Positions 43,236 through 52,675 of a stretch of DNA of 64,000 nt are shown here, piece by piece. Each line of letters begins with the position of its first letter. Position 1 is the stretch's first letter. This stretch comes from Bradyrhizobium sp. AZCC 1693 (GTDB taxonomy: Bacteria > Pseudomonadota > Alphaproteobacteria > Rhizobiales > Xanthobacteraceae): contig NZ_JAZHSD010000001.1 in the NCBI RefSeq assembly GCF_036924745.1, forward strand, positions 4,774,001 through 4,838,000, read 5' to 3'. The position numbers were made by a program, and so were the translations under genes. The notes below the pieces were generated by a model. The model was not told where the DNA came from, did not search any database, and worked only from the letters and a program-made list of their open reading frames with translations.

Positions 43236-43997
43236 TTATCCCGCCTCGCGCCCGCGCCAGCGCTGCCACAGGCGGTAGCCGGGCCAGCCGCAGCGCGCCA
43301 GCGCGCCTTCGACCTGCGCATCCGTCAGCCGGGTCGCCGGCCAGCGGTAAATCCAGGCATAGGCCAGCCAGATCACGAAGAAGCTGACGAGACCGGCGGC
43401 GGCGACATCGGTAAAGAAATGCCCGCCGAACGCCATTCGCAGCACGCTGGTGACGACCCCGAACAGGGTCGCCGCCGCATAGGCCAAGGGCCGCCACGCC
43501 GGCGGCGTCAGCGCCGCGGGCGCGTAGGTCCAGAATGCGGTGGCGCCCTCGCCGGAGAAGAACGAGCAGTTGCGCCCGCACTCCCCGCGCGGATCCCACC
43601 ACGGCACGAATTGCCAGGGGCCGTTGAACTCTGTCACCACCACCGGCCGCGGCCGTCCCCAGTAGCTCTTGAAGGTGAGATTGGTCAGCACGACCGCGGA
43701 GAGCAGGATGGTGACCAGCAGAAACACCGCCGCGCGGCCCGGAACCAGCATCGGCCGGTCCGGCCGCAGCAGCTTTGCCACGATGGCAATCAGCGCCGGC
43801 AGCGCCAGCGCCCAGGCGATCCACATCGCGCCATCGCGCGCGAAGGCGGCAAGCCAGCTCTGCTTCAGTGGAAAGGAGGCGCTCGTGGGATCAAAGAACA
43901 ATGCCGCCAGCTTCAGGTCGAGTTCAGGGAAAATCCCGAACAGCAGTCCGATGACGAGCGACAGGCCCAACGCGATTACAAGTCCGGTCCGGTTCAT
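43236..43997 (-). CDS. PAP2-family membrane phosphatase
   Basis: 253 residues, about six membrane helices. The three PAP2 motifs are visible: KSYWGRPRP (K-x6-RP), SFFSGEGA (in place of PSGH) and SVLRMAFGGHFFTDV (SR-x5-H-x3-D). Periplasmic-side hydrolysis of a lipid phosphate is expected: lipid A 1-phosphate, undecaprenyl diphosphate or a phospholipid. The second motif has E for the usual H, as in some lipid A 1-phosphatase relatives. On the same strand as argG, 88 bp away. Confidence 0.87.
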   Translation of the reverse strand: MNRTGLVIALGLSLVIGLLFGIFPELDLKLAALFFDPTSASFPLKQSWLAAFARDGAMWIAWALALPALIAIVAKLLRPDRPMLVPGRAAVFLLVTILLSAVVLTNLTFKSYWGRPRPVVVTEFNGPWQFVPWWDPRGECGRNCSFFSGEGATAFWTYAPAALTPPAWRPLAYAAATLFGVVTSVLRMAFGGHFFTDVAAAGLVSFFVIWLAYAWIYRWPATRLTDAQVEGALARCGWPGYRLWQRWRGREAG

Positions 43998-44087
43998 GGC
44001 GCGGGGTTTAGCCGAGGCGGTCGGTGATGAAAAGGCTCACGCTGGCTTCCCTTCGCTCCTTGTGGGGGCGGAAGAAACAAGAAAGCG

Positions 44088-44579
44088 TCACGCCTGCGGC
44101 CGCGACTGCGACGGCAATGGTGGCGGCGGCCGCAAGGGTGGCCGCGGTTCTCGCCAGGCGCCGGCCGAGTGACCTGCGATCATCCAGTAGACGAGGCCGG
44201 AGACGATGCCCGCCCCGGTCATGATTTCGAGATGGCGGTGCACGATGCCGTCGAAACGGAGCGTGTCGGGATCAAACGGGACAAGTCCGAGATAGCAGGC
44301 CGCACCCACGACCGCGCCGCCAACCGCATAAGCGAGCACGCTGCGGATATAGAACGCTTCCGTGACAAGCACCACGACCAGCGCCGGCAATAGCGCGAAG
44401 CCGGACAGAAAGATGAAGCCGAAGCCCAGCACGACGTTGAGCGCGCCCTGATCGATCGGCCCGCTTCCGAGATCGCTGAATTCCGGATACAGCACCGCGC
44501 CGACCACGATCATCCCGGCCACGAAGCAGGCGGCGAGAAAAGCGAACAGGATAACGAAGATGCGGCCGATCAATGCCAT
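44088..44579 (-). CDS. Small integral membrane protein, unknown
   Basis: 163 residues from ATG at 44579. Four predicted helices (about 5-27, 45-66, 70-92 and 120-140). The C-terminal tail is Pro-rich and basic (RPPLRPPPPLPSQS). The upstream open frame crosses the palindrome at 44624 and is not used. No family recognised. Same strand as rlmN, 158 bp downstream of its stop. Confidence 0.65.
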   Translation of the reverse strand: MALIGRIFVILFAFLAACFVAGMIVVGAVLYPEFSDLGSGPIDQGALNVVLGFGFIFLSGFALLPALVVVLVTEAFYIRSVLAYAVGGAVVGAACYLGLVPFDPDTLRFDGIVHRHLEIMTGAGIVSGLVYWMIAGHSAGAWREPRPPLRPPPPLPSQSRPQA

Positions 44580-44623
44580 GAGGTGATTCCGTCGTTGAGC
44601 ATAGACGGCGCCGCCCACTCCAC

Positions 44624-44713
44624 CGTCATGCCCGGGCTTGACCCGGGCATCCACGCCTTGCTTTGTCGAGCGGAAGCAAAGACGTGGATGGCCGGGTCAA
44701 GCCCGGCCATGAC
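44624..44713. repeat. Dispersed palindrome, CGTCATGCCCGGGCTTG family
   Basis: CGTCATGCCCGGGCTTGACCCGGGCAT at the left and ATGGCCGGGTCAAGCCCGGCCATGACG at the right. Same family as 16364-16450. Between rlmN and the small membrane gene. Confidence 0.85.
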
Positions 44714-44736
44714 GAACTTTGGTGCTCTCGTCATTC

Positions 44737-45936
44737 TCAATCCGTCATCGCCATGGCGCGCAGCGCCTGGCGCTCGCGCGCGGACAGCTTTTCGGTCTCC
44801 GACTTCAACTGGCCGCAGGCGGCGAGAATATCGCGGCCGCGCGGCGTGCGGACCGGCGACGAGTAGCCGGCGTTGAAGATGTATTCGGAGAACTTTTCGA
44901 TCTGCTCCCAGTCCGAGCACTCATACTTTGTGCCCGGCCACGGGTTGAACGGAATCAAATTGATTTTCGCGGGAATACCCTTGAGCAGCTTCACGAGCAG
45001 CTTGGCGTCATCCATGGAATCGTTGACACCCTTGAGCATCACATATTCGAAGGTGATGCGCCGCGCGTTCGACGAACCGGGATAGTCGCGGCAAGCCTGC
45101 AATAATTCGGCAATCGGATATTTGCGGTTGAGCGGCACCAGCTCGTTGCGCAGCTCGTCGCGCACCGCGTGGAGTGAAATCGCCAGCATGACCCCGATTT
45201 CGTCGCCGGTGCGCACGATGTTCGGCACCACGCCCGAGGTCGACAGCGTGATGCGGCGGCGGGAAATGCCGATGCCTTCATTGTCGGCCGTGATCAGCAG
45301 CGCATCGCGCACCGCATCGAAATTGTAGAGCGGCTCACCCATGCCCATCATGACGACGTTGGTGACGAGGCGGCTGCCGGTCGGGGTTTCGCGATCGGCC
45401 CAGTCGTTGAGGCGGTCGCGCGCCACCATGATCTGGCCGACGATTTCGCCCGCGGTGAGATTGCGCACCAGCCGCTGCGTGCCGGTGTGGCAGAACGAGC
45501 AATTCAGCGTGCAGCCGACCTGCGAGGAGACGCAGAGCGTGCCGCGGTCGGTTTCGGGAATGTAGACGCACTCGACTTCATGCGCCTTCTGGAACGCGTC
45601 ACCGCTCGGCAGGCGCAACAGCCATTTGCGGGTGCCATCGTTGGAAACCTGCTCGGCCACCACTTCGGGGCGGTCGACGGTAAAATGCTGCTCGAGCTGC
45701 GCACGCATTTCCTTCGAAATGCTGGTCATCTCGTCGAATGCCCTGGCGCCGCGGACATACATCCAGTGCCACAGCTGCTGCGTGCGCATCTTGCGCTGCG
45801 CGGACGCAACGCCGATCTCGCCGAGCCGGTCGGCGATCTCGGTGCGCGACAGGCCGATCAGCGAGGGCTTTGCCGGCGGCACATAGGTTTCGAGCGGAAC
45901 CTTCTCCAGCAGCGCCACGGAAGATGAAAGCGACAT
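44737..45936 (-). CDS. rlmN: Dual-specificity RNA methyltransferase RlmN
   Basis: Methylates C2 of A2503 in 23S rRNA and A37 in some tRNAs. 399 residues. Radical-SAM cluster C142, C146 and C149 in [22 protein letters not shown]; and the methyl-carrying C374 in LAACGQL. The start at 45936 gives [14 protein letters not shown]; its ribosome site is poor, so the true start could be a few codons away. Confidence 0.96.
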   Translation of the reverse strand: MSLSSSVALLEKVPLETYVPPAKPSLIGLSRTEIADRLGEIGVASAQRKMRTQQLWHWMYVRGARAFDEMTSISKEMRAQLEQHFTVDRPEVVAEQVSNDGTRKWLLRLPSGDAFQKAHEVECVYIPETDRGTLCVSSQVGCTLNCSFCHTGTQRLVRNLTAGEIVGQIMVARDRLNDWADRETPTGSRLVTNVVMMGMGEPLYNFDAVRDALLITADNEGIGISRRRITLSTSGVVPNIVRTGDEIGVMLAISLHAVRDELRNELVPLNRKYPIAELLQACRDYPGSSNARRITFEYVMLKGVNDSMDDAKLLVKLLKGIPAKINLIPFNPWPGTKYECSDWEQIEKFSEYIFNAGYSSPVRTPRGRDILAACGQLKSETEKLSARERQALRAMAMTD

Positions 45937-46004
45937 TAATTCACACGAGACGGTTGAAGCGGATGCATAAAGTGAGCAATGCAACCTGTCCGCCGTAGCT
46001 CAGC

Positions 46005-46080
46005 GAGCGAAGGCGGAAGCGTGCCCACCACAAACGTTAATGGTAGGCACGGCGCGTCGCGCCTTTGCCCACCCTGCGAG
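46005..46080. repeat. Dispersed palindrome, GCGTGCCCACC family, copy 2
   Basis: GCGAAGGCGGAAGCGTGCCCACCAC and TGGTAGGCACGGCGC ... CTTTGCCCACCCTGCGAG; same family as the IS110 target at 10898/12354. Confidence 0.7.
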
Positions 46081-46145
46081 TACACTCAAATAGGCCTTCC
46101 AGGCCCCCTAAACAACGTCATTCTGGGCTTAAAAGGCCGTTGTTG

Positions 46146-46193
46146 GAGCATGATCTCTTCGGAAAACCGGAAGCCACTTTTCCGGATCATGCC
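46146..46193. repeat. Dispersed palindrome, GCATGATC...GGATCATGC family, copy 2
   Basis: GAGCATGATCTCTTCGGAAAACCGG with CCACTTTTCCGGATCATGC, directly at the 3' end of ialB. Matches 21042-21087. Confidence 0.75.
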
Positions 46194-46856
46194 CTAGCGC
46201 TTGCAGTCCTGCGCCAGCCGGTCGAGCGCCTGGGACAGCCCCTTGAGCGAGAAGACGTCCGTGGTCTCGGTGCCCTTGGCCGAAACGCCCTTGACGGTGA
46301 CTTCGGCGGATTTGCGCATGGCGTTGACCATCTGCTCTTCCTCCGCGGCGTTCTTGATCCAAAGCCCGTCGCCCTGGGTATACATCGCATAGGCCGAGCC
46401 GCCGACCTCGAGCGAGGATTCCGAGCCCGGCTTCAGCGCGTATCCGATCATGATCGAAACTTCGTTGACGACTTTCTCGGCCGGGCGCGTCGAGACGAAA
46501 GCGTAGGCGGGATCGCGCGGGCGATTCGGCGGATTGGTTTTGGATGACGATGGCTTCGCCAGCGCGAAGCAAACCTTCCTGCCATTCGGCGTCGCCGTGT
46601 AGGCGCCCCAGATACCGTACTGACCGATCAAGGTAGGCTCCGCAACGCCCACGGCGGCGGTCGCCGCCGGTTCCGGTTTCGCAGGTTTGGCCGTCGTCGG
46701 CTTTGCCGCCGGTGCTGGCGCAGGCGCAGGCTTGGCCGCTTCCTTTGCAGGTTCCTTGGCGCCCTTCGAAGCAGTGCCCTGTGCTTGCGCGAGGGATGAC
46801 GCCCCACACAACGCCGCAATCGCAACCAGAAATGTCAGTATTCGCAACACGGACAA
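46194..46856 (-). CDS. Invasion-associated locus B (IalB) family protein
   Basis: 220 residues. Signal peptide 1-25 (TFLVAIAALCGASSLAQA), an Ala/Pro/Lys linker (about 30-75), then the IalB domain (GIWGAYTATPNGRKVCFALAKP, RDPAYAFVSTRPAEKVVNEVS, LWIKNAAEEEQMVNAM). Named after a Bartonella locus; in most alphaproteobacteria it is a periplasmic protein of unclear role. The start codon is TTG at 46856, chosen because GAGGGA lies five bases upstream; a GTG at 46850 is the alternative. Confidence 0.88.
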   Translation of the reverse strand: MSVLRILTFLVAIAALCGASSLAQAQGTASKGAKEPAKEAAKPAPAPAPAAKPTTAKPAKPEPAATAAVGVAEPTLIGQYGIWGAYTATPNGRKVCFALAKPSSSKTNPPNRPRDPAYAFVSTRPAEKVVNEVSIMIGYALKPGSESSLEVGGSAYAMYTQGDGLWIKNAAEEEQMVNAMRKSAEVTVKGVSAKGTETTDVFSLKGLSQALDRLAQDCKR

Positions 46857-47025
46857 CTGGTTCCCTCATCATTGTGACTGGAAGATGGCCCGAGGGCGCA
46901 TCGCGCCGCCGGGGGATGGATAGCCGGGAAATGCTTTTTTGGGAAGGCAGTTGCGGTGTTGCTCACCGTCGCAGCCGCGCCTTCGTAACAGGTCCCTTTT
47001 GGGAATCAAGGCGCGGGTTTCGGTT

Positions 47026-47865
47026 TCAGCCTTTCGGCCGGCGATCGCGCTGTTTCTGCCACTGCGCATCGGTCCATTGCAGCAGATCCTCGGCGCCGGA
47101 ACTGCGCAAATGGGCGCCACCATCCTGCACCACCATCTCGCCATTGATGTAACCGGCCCGATCCGAAATCAGAAAGCTCGCCAGGTCAGCAAGTTCGCCA
47201 TGCTCGCCGGCGCGGCCGAGCGGATTGCGTTGCGCCCAGCCTTCATCGCGGCCCTCGGGGCGGAGCTGACCCGAAGCCCCAGGCGTCGGAAACGCGCCGG
47301 GCGCGATCGCGACCGTGCGCACACCCTTGGGTCCCCACTCCACCGCAAGGCTTTTGGTCATCGCGAGCACGGCGGATTTCGCCATCGCCGACGGCACCGT
47401 GAAGGCGCGACCGGTGATGGTCGAGGTCGAGAGAATGCTCAGCACCACGCCTTTGTGCTTGCCGTCGATCCAGCGCCGGCCCGCGGCGAGCGTGCAATAC
47501 ATCGTGCCGTGCAGCGTCGGCGCCAGGATCGCATCCGCCGCCCGCGGCGACAAATGCGCGGTCTGCGCAATGAAGGTCGCAGCGGCATTATTGACCAGCA
47601 CGTCGATCGGCGCCTCGCGCCATATCGCTTCCATCATGGCGTCGACCGCGGCGCCGTCGCGGATATCGCAACCGATCACGCCGACCTTGCCGCCGAGCTT
47701 GCTGCGCATCTTTGCTGCCGTCGCCTCCAGCAATTCGAGCCGGCGGCCGCAAATGATCAGATCTGCGCCGAGCTCGACGAAGCGGTGTCCCATCGCGGCT
47801 CCCAGCCCCGAACCGCCGCCCGTGACCAAGATCCGCTTTCCCGCCAGCAGGCCCTTTTCAAACAT
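47026..47865 (-). CDS. SDR-family oxidoreductase (2,4-dienoyl-CoA reductase-like)
   Basis: 279 residues. NAD(P) site VTGGGSGLGAAMG, LVNNAAATF, catalytic Ser/Tyr region with TSTITGRAFTVPSAMAKSAV (Tyr is replaced by Ser/Ala context as in dienoyl-CoA reductase-like SDRs), and GAFPTPGAS. The classical YxxxK is not seen, which points to the DECR-like subgroup. C-terminal LLQWTDAQWQKQRDRRPKG is typical of that subgroup. Divergent from the quinone oxidoreductase gene by 121 bp. Confidence in the subgroup is moderate. Confidence 0.82.
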   Translation of the reverse strand: MFEKGLLAGKRILVTGGGSGLGAAMGHRFVELGADLIICGRRLELLEATAAKMRSKLGGKVGVIGCDIRDGAAVDAMMEAIWREAPIDVLVNNAAATFIAQTAHLSPRAADAILAPTLHGTMYCTLAAGRRWIDGKHKGVVLSILSTSTITGRAFTVPSAMAKSAVLAMTKSLAVEWGPKGVRTVAIAPGAFPTPGASGQLRPEGRDEGWAQRNPLGRAGEHGELADLASFLISDRAGYINGEMVVQDGGAHLRSSGAEDLLQWTDAQWQKQRDRRPKG

Positions 47866-47986
47866 CGTTTGAATCCCCCTTGAACCACCGCGAAGCCATG
47901 CATCGAATCGGATTGTAGCCCGGCTTCAAATCCGGCAAGAAGCTGCCAGCCTCTTATATTCTCGGCCCGAAAAATCAGGTGCGCCC

Positions 47987-48961
47987 ATGAAAGCCATTCT
48001 CTGCTCGCAATATTGCCAACCCGACGACCTCGTGCTGGCCGACGTGCCCGATCCGGTGGCCGAACCGGGACAGGCCGTGATTGCGATCAAGGCTGCGGCG
48101 CTGAATTTCTTCGACATCCTGATGATCCAGGGCAAGTACCAGATCAAGCCGCCATTCCCGTTTTCGCCCGCCGCCGAGGTTGCCGGCGTGATCGAAAGCG
48201 TCGGCGCAGGAGTCACCGACCTGAAGGTCGGCGACCGCGTGGTGGCGTCGTGCGGCCACAACGGCGCGCGCGAAAAGATCGCACTGCCCGCGAGTTCCAT
48301 CGTGAAGATTCCCGACAATCTGGATTTCGATCGCGCCGCAGGCATCATCATCATCTACGGCACGGCGCTGCACGCGCTGGAAGACCGCGCCAGCCCGAAG
48401 CCGGGCGAGACACTTGCCGTGCTGGGCGCTGCCGGCGGCACCGGACTTGCGGCCTGCGAACTCGGCAAGCTGATGGGCCTGAAGGTGATCGCCTGCGCAT
48501 CGTCGGACGAGAAGCTCGAATTTGCCAAGGCGCATGGCGCCGAGCTCACGCTGAACTACAGCAAGGATGACCTGAAAGAGGGCTTGCGCCGGCTCACGGG
48601 AGGCAAGGGCGCCGACATCGTCTTCGATCCGGTGGGCGGCACTTACGCCGAAGCCGCCTTGCGCTCGATTGCCTGGGAAGGTCGCTTCCTGGTGATCGGC
48701 TTCGCCGCGGGCGACATTCCGAAGATGCCGCTCAACCTCGCGCTGCTGAAGGGCTGCGATATCCGCGGCGTGTTCTGGGGCGCGTGGACCAGGGTCAATC
48801 CGGAGAAGAACCGCGCCAACCTGGAGAAGCTCGTGAAGTGGACCGCGGAAGGCAAGATCTCCTCGCATGTCGATCGCACCTTTCCGCTGGCGCAAACCGC
48901 TGAAGCGCTGAAGGTGCTCGCCGGCCGCAAGGCGATGGGCAAGGTGATCCTGCACCCCTGA
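47987..48961 (+). CDS. NAD(P)H:quinone oxidoreductase family (zinc-free MDR)
   Basis: 324 residues. GroES-like N-terminal half (LNFFDILMIQGKYQIKPPFPF) and Rossmann half with VLGAAGGTGLAACELGK (about 143-159). No catalytic-zinc Cys/His pattern, as in the quinone oxidoreductase-like branch of medium-chain dehydrogenases. GVFWGAWTRVNPEKNR is typical of the acyl-CoA or enone-reducing relatives. Substrate unknown. Confidence 0.87.
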   Translation: MKAILCSQYCQPDDLVLADVPDPVAEPGQAVIAIKAAALNFFDILMIQGKYQIKPPFPFSPAAEVAGVIESVGAGVTDLKVGDRVVASCGHNGAREKIALPASSIVKIPDNLDFDRAAGIIIIYGTALHALEDRASPKPGETLAVLGAAGGTGLAACELGKLMGLKVIACASSDEKLEFAKAHGAELTLNYSKDDLKEGLRRLTGGKGADIVFDPVGGTYAEAALRSIAWEGRFLVIGFAAGDIPKMPLNLALLKGCDIRGVFWGAWTRVNPEKNRANLEKLVKWTAEGKISSHVDRTFPLAQTAEALKVLAGRKAMGKVILHP

Positions 48962-49316
48962 GAGGCGATGCCGGATCATTCGTTGAATTGCTGAATTGTC
49001 GTCCGCATGGAAAATGCGCAACGGTCCGCGCGATGCGCGGCCGGAGAACATGTGTCGCTATGTGACGCATGCCTCAATGTCATTTCACCGAGATCATTTC
49101 CCGGTAACAATGCGTGTTCTCAAACCCCTCGATGCCGCTTCTTCGCCTCAATCATACCAAAATATCTCCTCATTCGCGCCGGCCGCCGCCGTTTTTTGAG
49201 CCCATTCCGTGTGCGATTTTAACCATCAGTAAAGGGGCTCCTGTACGTCAACAAGAGCAAGAAGCAAGGTGCAGGGGGACGCCCGTAGTTGCGTTCAGTA
49301 GTGGGGAGCATCATCC
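48962..49316. other. Intergenic region upstream of the Sel1-like gene
   Basis: About 355 bp with lower GC in its second half (ACCAAAATATCTCC, TTTTAACCATCAG). No convincing gene. The promoter of the 49317 gene should be here. A ribosome-site-like GGGGAGC lies at 49303-49309. Confidence 0.4.
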
Positions 49317-50423
49317 ATGGCGGAGAATACCAGGCTGCCGACACAGCCAAGAGATCCGTTCGACAGGTTCGACGAGGCCATCAGCGATCCTCGGTTGTAT
49401 GAAGCTGATCAATCTCGATACGAGCAGCTGCGATATGAGCCGCAGTCGCGGTATGAGCAGCAGCCTCAGTATGAGCCGCAACCCCAATACGAGCAGCCTC
49501 GATACGAGCAGCCCTTTGCGCTGTCGTTTGATCGGACGGACGTGCTGCCGGAGGAGCTGCCGCCACACGAGCCGGTGCCGCTTTTCCTCGCCAATTATGA
49601 GGAAGAATCTCATCAGCAGCTTTCCGAATATGCTTTCGCAAGCGGCAGCCGAAGGTTCGGCAGCGGCGGGCTGAAGAAAGCACGCGCAGGACGCATCGTA
49701 ACCGGCGTCGTGGTGGTGTCGGCGATTGCGGCCGTTCTCGCACTGTTTTCCATCGACTCGACGCGCGCCGTCATCTTCAACGCCTCGCTTGGCGGTGGCG
49801 GCGGCAGCGCGCCTCCTCCCGCTCAGCTTGCCGCGGCGGTGCCGGAGCCTGCTCAGCCGCAGCGCATTGCCGCGCCGCCGCTTGCCGCCGAACCGACCGG
49901 CGCGGAAGTCGCGGCTGCGCGCCGCACGCCGCCCAATGCGCTGGCATCGGCATCGCCGACGCGCGACGAAATCGCCGCCGCCTATCAGAGCGCGCTCAAA
50001 GGCAAGGTCGCGGTGCCCGAGCCGGTGGCGCGCGAAGCTAGCCGCGAGGTCGCTGCGGTAACTCCGGCGGCCCCGGTGGTCGCGGTCGCTCCCGCCGTTC
50101 GCGAGCCTGTCCCGGTGACGCGTGAGGCGGCTCCGGCACGGCGCATCGATCCGGACGAGCTTGCGGTGCTGCTGAAGCGGGCGAAGAGCCTGCTTTCGAT
50201 CGGCGACATCACTTCCGCCCGCCTGCTGCTCGAACGGGCCGCGGACGCGCAGGAGGTGGAAGCCGCGCTGATGCTGGCGGGGACGTATGATCCGCAGGTG
50301 CTGGGCAGCCAGGATTTGCGGAGCATCACCCCCGATCCGGCGGCGGCGCGGGTTTGGTACCAGAAGGCCGCCCAGCTCGGTTCGGCAGACGCGAAGCGGC
50401 GGCTCGGTCAGCTGCAGAACTAG
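49317..50423 (+). CDS. Membrane-anchored Sel1-like repeat protein with N-terminal Tyr/Glu/Gln/Pro repeats
   Basis: 368 residues from ATG 49317. The cytoplasmic N-terminus has a low-complexity run at about 34-67 (RYEQLRYEPQSRYEQQPQYE and on), probably a repeat expansion. One membrane helix about 130-147 (GVVVVSAIAAVLALFSI), an Ala/Pro linker, and a C-terminal Sel1-like TPR segment (DPAAARVWYQKAAQLGSADAKRRL). Role unknown; Sel1 proteins often act as adaptors. A TAXI protein gene follows after 46 bp and may be co-transcribed. Confidence 0.85.
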   Translation: MAENTRLPTQPRDPFDRFDEAISDPRLYEADQSRYEQLRYEPQSRYEQQPQYEPQPQYEQPRYEQPFALSFDRTDVLPEELPPHEPVPLFLANYEEESHQQLSEYAFASGSRRFGSGGLKKARAGRIVTGVVVVSAIAAVLALFSIDSTRAVIFNASLGGGGGSAPPPAQLAAAVPEPAQPQRIAAPPLAAEPTGAEVAAARRTPPNALASASPTRDEIAAAYQSALKGKVAVPEPVAREASREVAAVTPAAPVVAVAPAVREPVPVTREAAPARRIDPDELAVLLKRAKSLLSIGDITSARLLLERAADAQEVEAALMLAGTYDPQVLGSQDLRSITPDPAAARVWYQKAAQLGSADAKRRLGQLQN

Positions 50424-50469
50424 GCAATACTGAACCAGAGAATTACTCAAGACCAGCGCAGAGGTATCT

Positions 50470-51651
50470 ATGCGACATTTGTTCGGAATGGCATTGCTCG
50501 CCATGACGATGGCATGCAGCAACATAGCGGTCCAGGCTGCAGAGACGGAATACGATCCAGCCAAGGTCAGCGACAGCCTGAAGGCTATTTTTCAGTTCGG
50601 TTCGGTCGCCACCAAGCAGGCGCTGAACCAGAACACTGTCACGCTTATCTCGGGAACGATCGGCGGCACCTATGTGCAGTTCGGCGCCGACCTCGCTTCC
50701 GTGCTCGACGACGGAAACAAGTTGCGCGTACTTCCGATCGTCGGGCGCGGCTCTGTGCAGAGCGTGGCCGACATCCTGTTCCTGCAGGGCGTCGACCTCG
50801 GCATCGTGCGAGCCGACACGCTCGACTATCTCGAGAAAAAGGGCTTCGCAAAGGACATCAAGAAGCAGTTCACCTATGTGACCAAACTCTACAATGAAGA
50901 GATGTATGTCATCTCGTCGAAGTCGGTCACCAACATCAGCCAGCTCAATGGCAAGAAGGTCAGCGTCGATCTTCCCAACGGCGGCACCTTCGTCACCGCG
51001 GCAATCGTGTTCGAGCGGCTCGGCATCAAGCCGAACTTCGTCTATATCGAGCAGCGCATCGCGATGGAAAAAATGCGGGCCGGCGAGATCGACGCGGTGA
51101 TTGCCGTTGGCGGCAAGCCGTACAAATCGGTCAGCAACTTCAACGACAACCGCTTCCACCTCGTTCCGGTCGACTATGCGCGGCCGCTGCAGACCGACTA
51201 TCTGCCGGCGACGCTAACGTCGAAGGATTATCCCAACCTGATCGCGGAGGGCGAGAAGGTCGATACCATCGCCGTGCCCGCAGTGCTCGCCGCCTACAAC
51301 TGGGCGCCCAACACCGACCGCTATCGCAAGCTGGCCCAGTTTGTGGATGCCTTCTTCACGAAGTTTCCGACGTTCCAGAATCCGCCGTTCCACCCGAAGT
51401 GGAAGGAGGTCTCGCTGTCGGCGCCGTTGCCCGACTGGCAGCGTCTGCCGGTCGCCGAGCAATGGCTCAAGAGCCACAACGTCGAGGCCGTGTCGCGCGC
51501 CAGGTTCGATGAATTCCTGAAACAGAGCCCGGCAACCGCGGCAAACGTCAAGTCGGACGCGGACAAGGAAACCCTGTTCAGGCAATTCCAGGCCTGGGAG
51601 GCCGAGCGAGGCGCAAGAGCGCAGGCTCCTCAGCCGCCGGCGCAGCGCTAG
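50470..51651 (+). CDS. TAXI-family TRAP transporter solute-binding protein
   Basis: 393 residues. Signal peptide about 1-23. TAXI motifs LISGTIGGTYVQFGADLASVL, DLGIVRADTLDYL, LNGKKVSVDLPNGGTFVTA and DAVIAVGGKPYK. Binds a small organic anion in the periplasm for a DctM-type TRAP permease, but no TRAP permease gene is in the window. The C-terminal tail is Ala/Pro/Gln-rich and longer than usual. Confidence 0.9.
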   Translation: MRHLFGMALLAMTMACSNIAVQAAETEYDPAKVSDSLKAIFQFGSVATKQALNQNTVTLISGTIGGTYVQFGADLASVLDDGNKLRVLPIVGRGSVQSVADILFLQGVDLGIVRADTLDYLEKKGFAKDIKKQFTYVTKLYNEEMYVISSKSVTNISQLNGKKVSVDLPNGGTFVTAAIVFERLGIKPNFVYIEQRIAMEKMRAGEIDAVIAVGGKPYKSVSNFNDNRFHLVPVDYARPLQTDYLPATLTSKDYPNLIAEGEKVDTIAVPAVLAAYNWAPNTDRYRKLAQFVDAFFTKFPTFQNPPFHPKWKEVSLSAPLPDWQRLPVAEQWLKSHNVEAVSRARFDEFLKQSPATAANVKSDADKETLFRQFQAWEAERGARAQAPQPPAQR

Positions 51652-51658
51652 GCGCTGG

Positions 51659-52045
51659 CTATTCCGTCGCCTCGGCGGCGTCGATCCCGCGCTTTAACGC
51701 GGCGCGGGCGGCATCGCGATGCTCCTGCGTGATGTGGCCCGCGACCATGCGGATGGCGGTGGCCAGGACGGCGGCATCGTCGGTAAAGCCGAGCAACGGC
51801 AGCATGTCCGGCATGAAATCGAACGGCAGGATGAAATAGGCGACGGCGCCGAGCAGCGCCGCCTGCACGTGACGCGGCGTCTGTTTGTCGAACGCGCAAT
51901 AATAGGCCGCGAGCAGGTCTTCGGCGAAGGGAAGCTGCGCCACCACCTGCTTGAACTTGATCCAGAAGCGCCGACGCACGCTTTCGCGGTCCTGCGCCAG
52001 CCGGTCGGCCGGATCGAAACCCGCGGTGTGATCGGACGATGCCAT
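51659..52045 (-). CDS. YkvA-family (DUF1232) protein
   Basis: 128 residues. The DUF1232 core is visible: LLGAVAYFILPFDFMPDMLPLLGFTDDAAVLATAIR, with the conserved P-D-x-(I/M)PD-type turn. One or two hydrophobic segments suggest membrane association. Function unknown. It converges with the TAXI gene (7 bp gap). Confidence 0.9.
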   Translation of the reverse strand: MASSDHTAGFDPADRLAQDRESVRRRFWIKFKQVVAQLPFAEDLLAAYYCAFDKQTPRHVQAALLGAVAYFILPFDFMPDMLPLLGFTDDAAVLATAIRMVAGHITQEHRDAARAALKRGIDAAEATE

Positions 52046-52152
52046 CGCGGCGCTCCCTCAAGGACTCCGGCGCGGCAGATCGCCGCGGGCGCCGGACGTC
52101 ATTGAACAATTGGGGATGTCCGTTCCGCCGCGCAAGATCGTGGGTGCCGAAC

Positions 52153-52458
52153 TCAGGTGACGCCCAATTGCTTCGCGATGGTATTCATCGCCTTGGCCAG
52201 ATCGATGTCGAGCCTGGTGACGCCGCCGGCGTCGTGGGTCGCCAGCACCACCTCCACCGTCTTGTAGACGTTCTTCCATTCCGGATGATGGTCGCTCTTT
52301 TCCGCCACCAGGGCGGCGCGGGACATGAATCCGAAGGCTTCGTTGAAATCCTTGAAGGTGAAGGTCCGCCCGATCGCCTCACGTCCCGGCGTCTCGGACC
52401 AGCCGGGAAGTTCCGCCAGCGCCGATTTCCGCGCCTCCGCCGACAGCCGTTCCGCCAT
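52153..52458 (-). CDS. phhB: Pterin-4a-carbinolamine dehydratase
   Basis: 101 residues. The catalytic EKSDHHPEW motif (H57, H58, P59) and the [15 protein letters not shown] segment are characteristic. Recycles the pterin cofactor of aromatic hydroxylases; no phenylalanine hydroxylase gene is nearby, so it may have another pterin role. ATG 52458 follows GGGAGG; the ATG at 52476 is weaker. Confidence 0.93.
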   Translation of the reverse strand: MAERLSAEARKSALAELPGWSETPGREAIGRTFTFKDFNEAFGFMSRAALVAEKSDHHPEWKNVYKTVEVVLATHDAGGVTRLDIDLAKAMNTIAKQLGVT

Positions 52459-52675
52459 GATCGCCTCCCGTTTCACACCATCTCCACCCTAACACCGAAG
52501 GCCGCTTCGGGGATCCCCTGCCCAAAATCGGCCGCGACGGGTGACCGGTGGCGGTTCGGAACGCTGGTAACCATGACGGAGTTGTAACAATGGTTAAGCG
52601 GGAAATTTGCTAGGGTGCTCGTGCAAGTGTGCCCGGCGGCATGAAATGGCACCTCCAACGATCATCCAGGGATTG

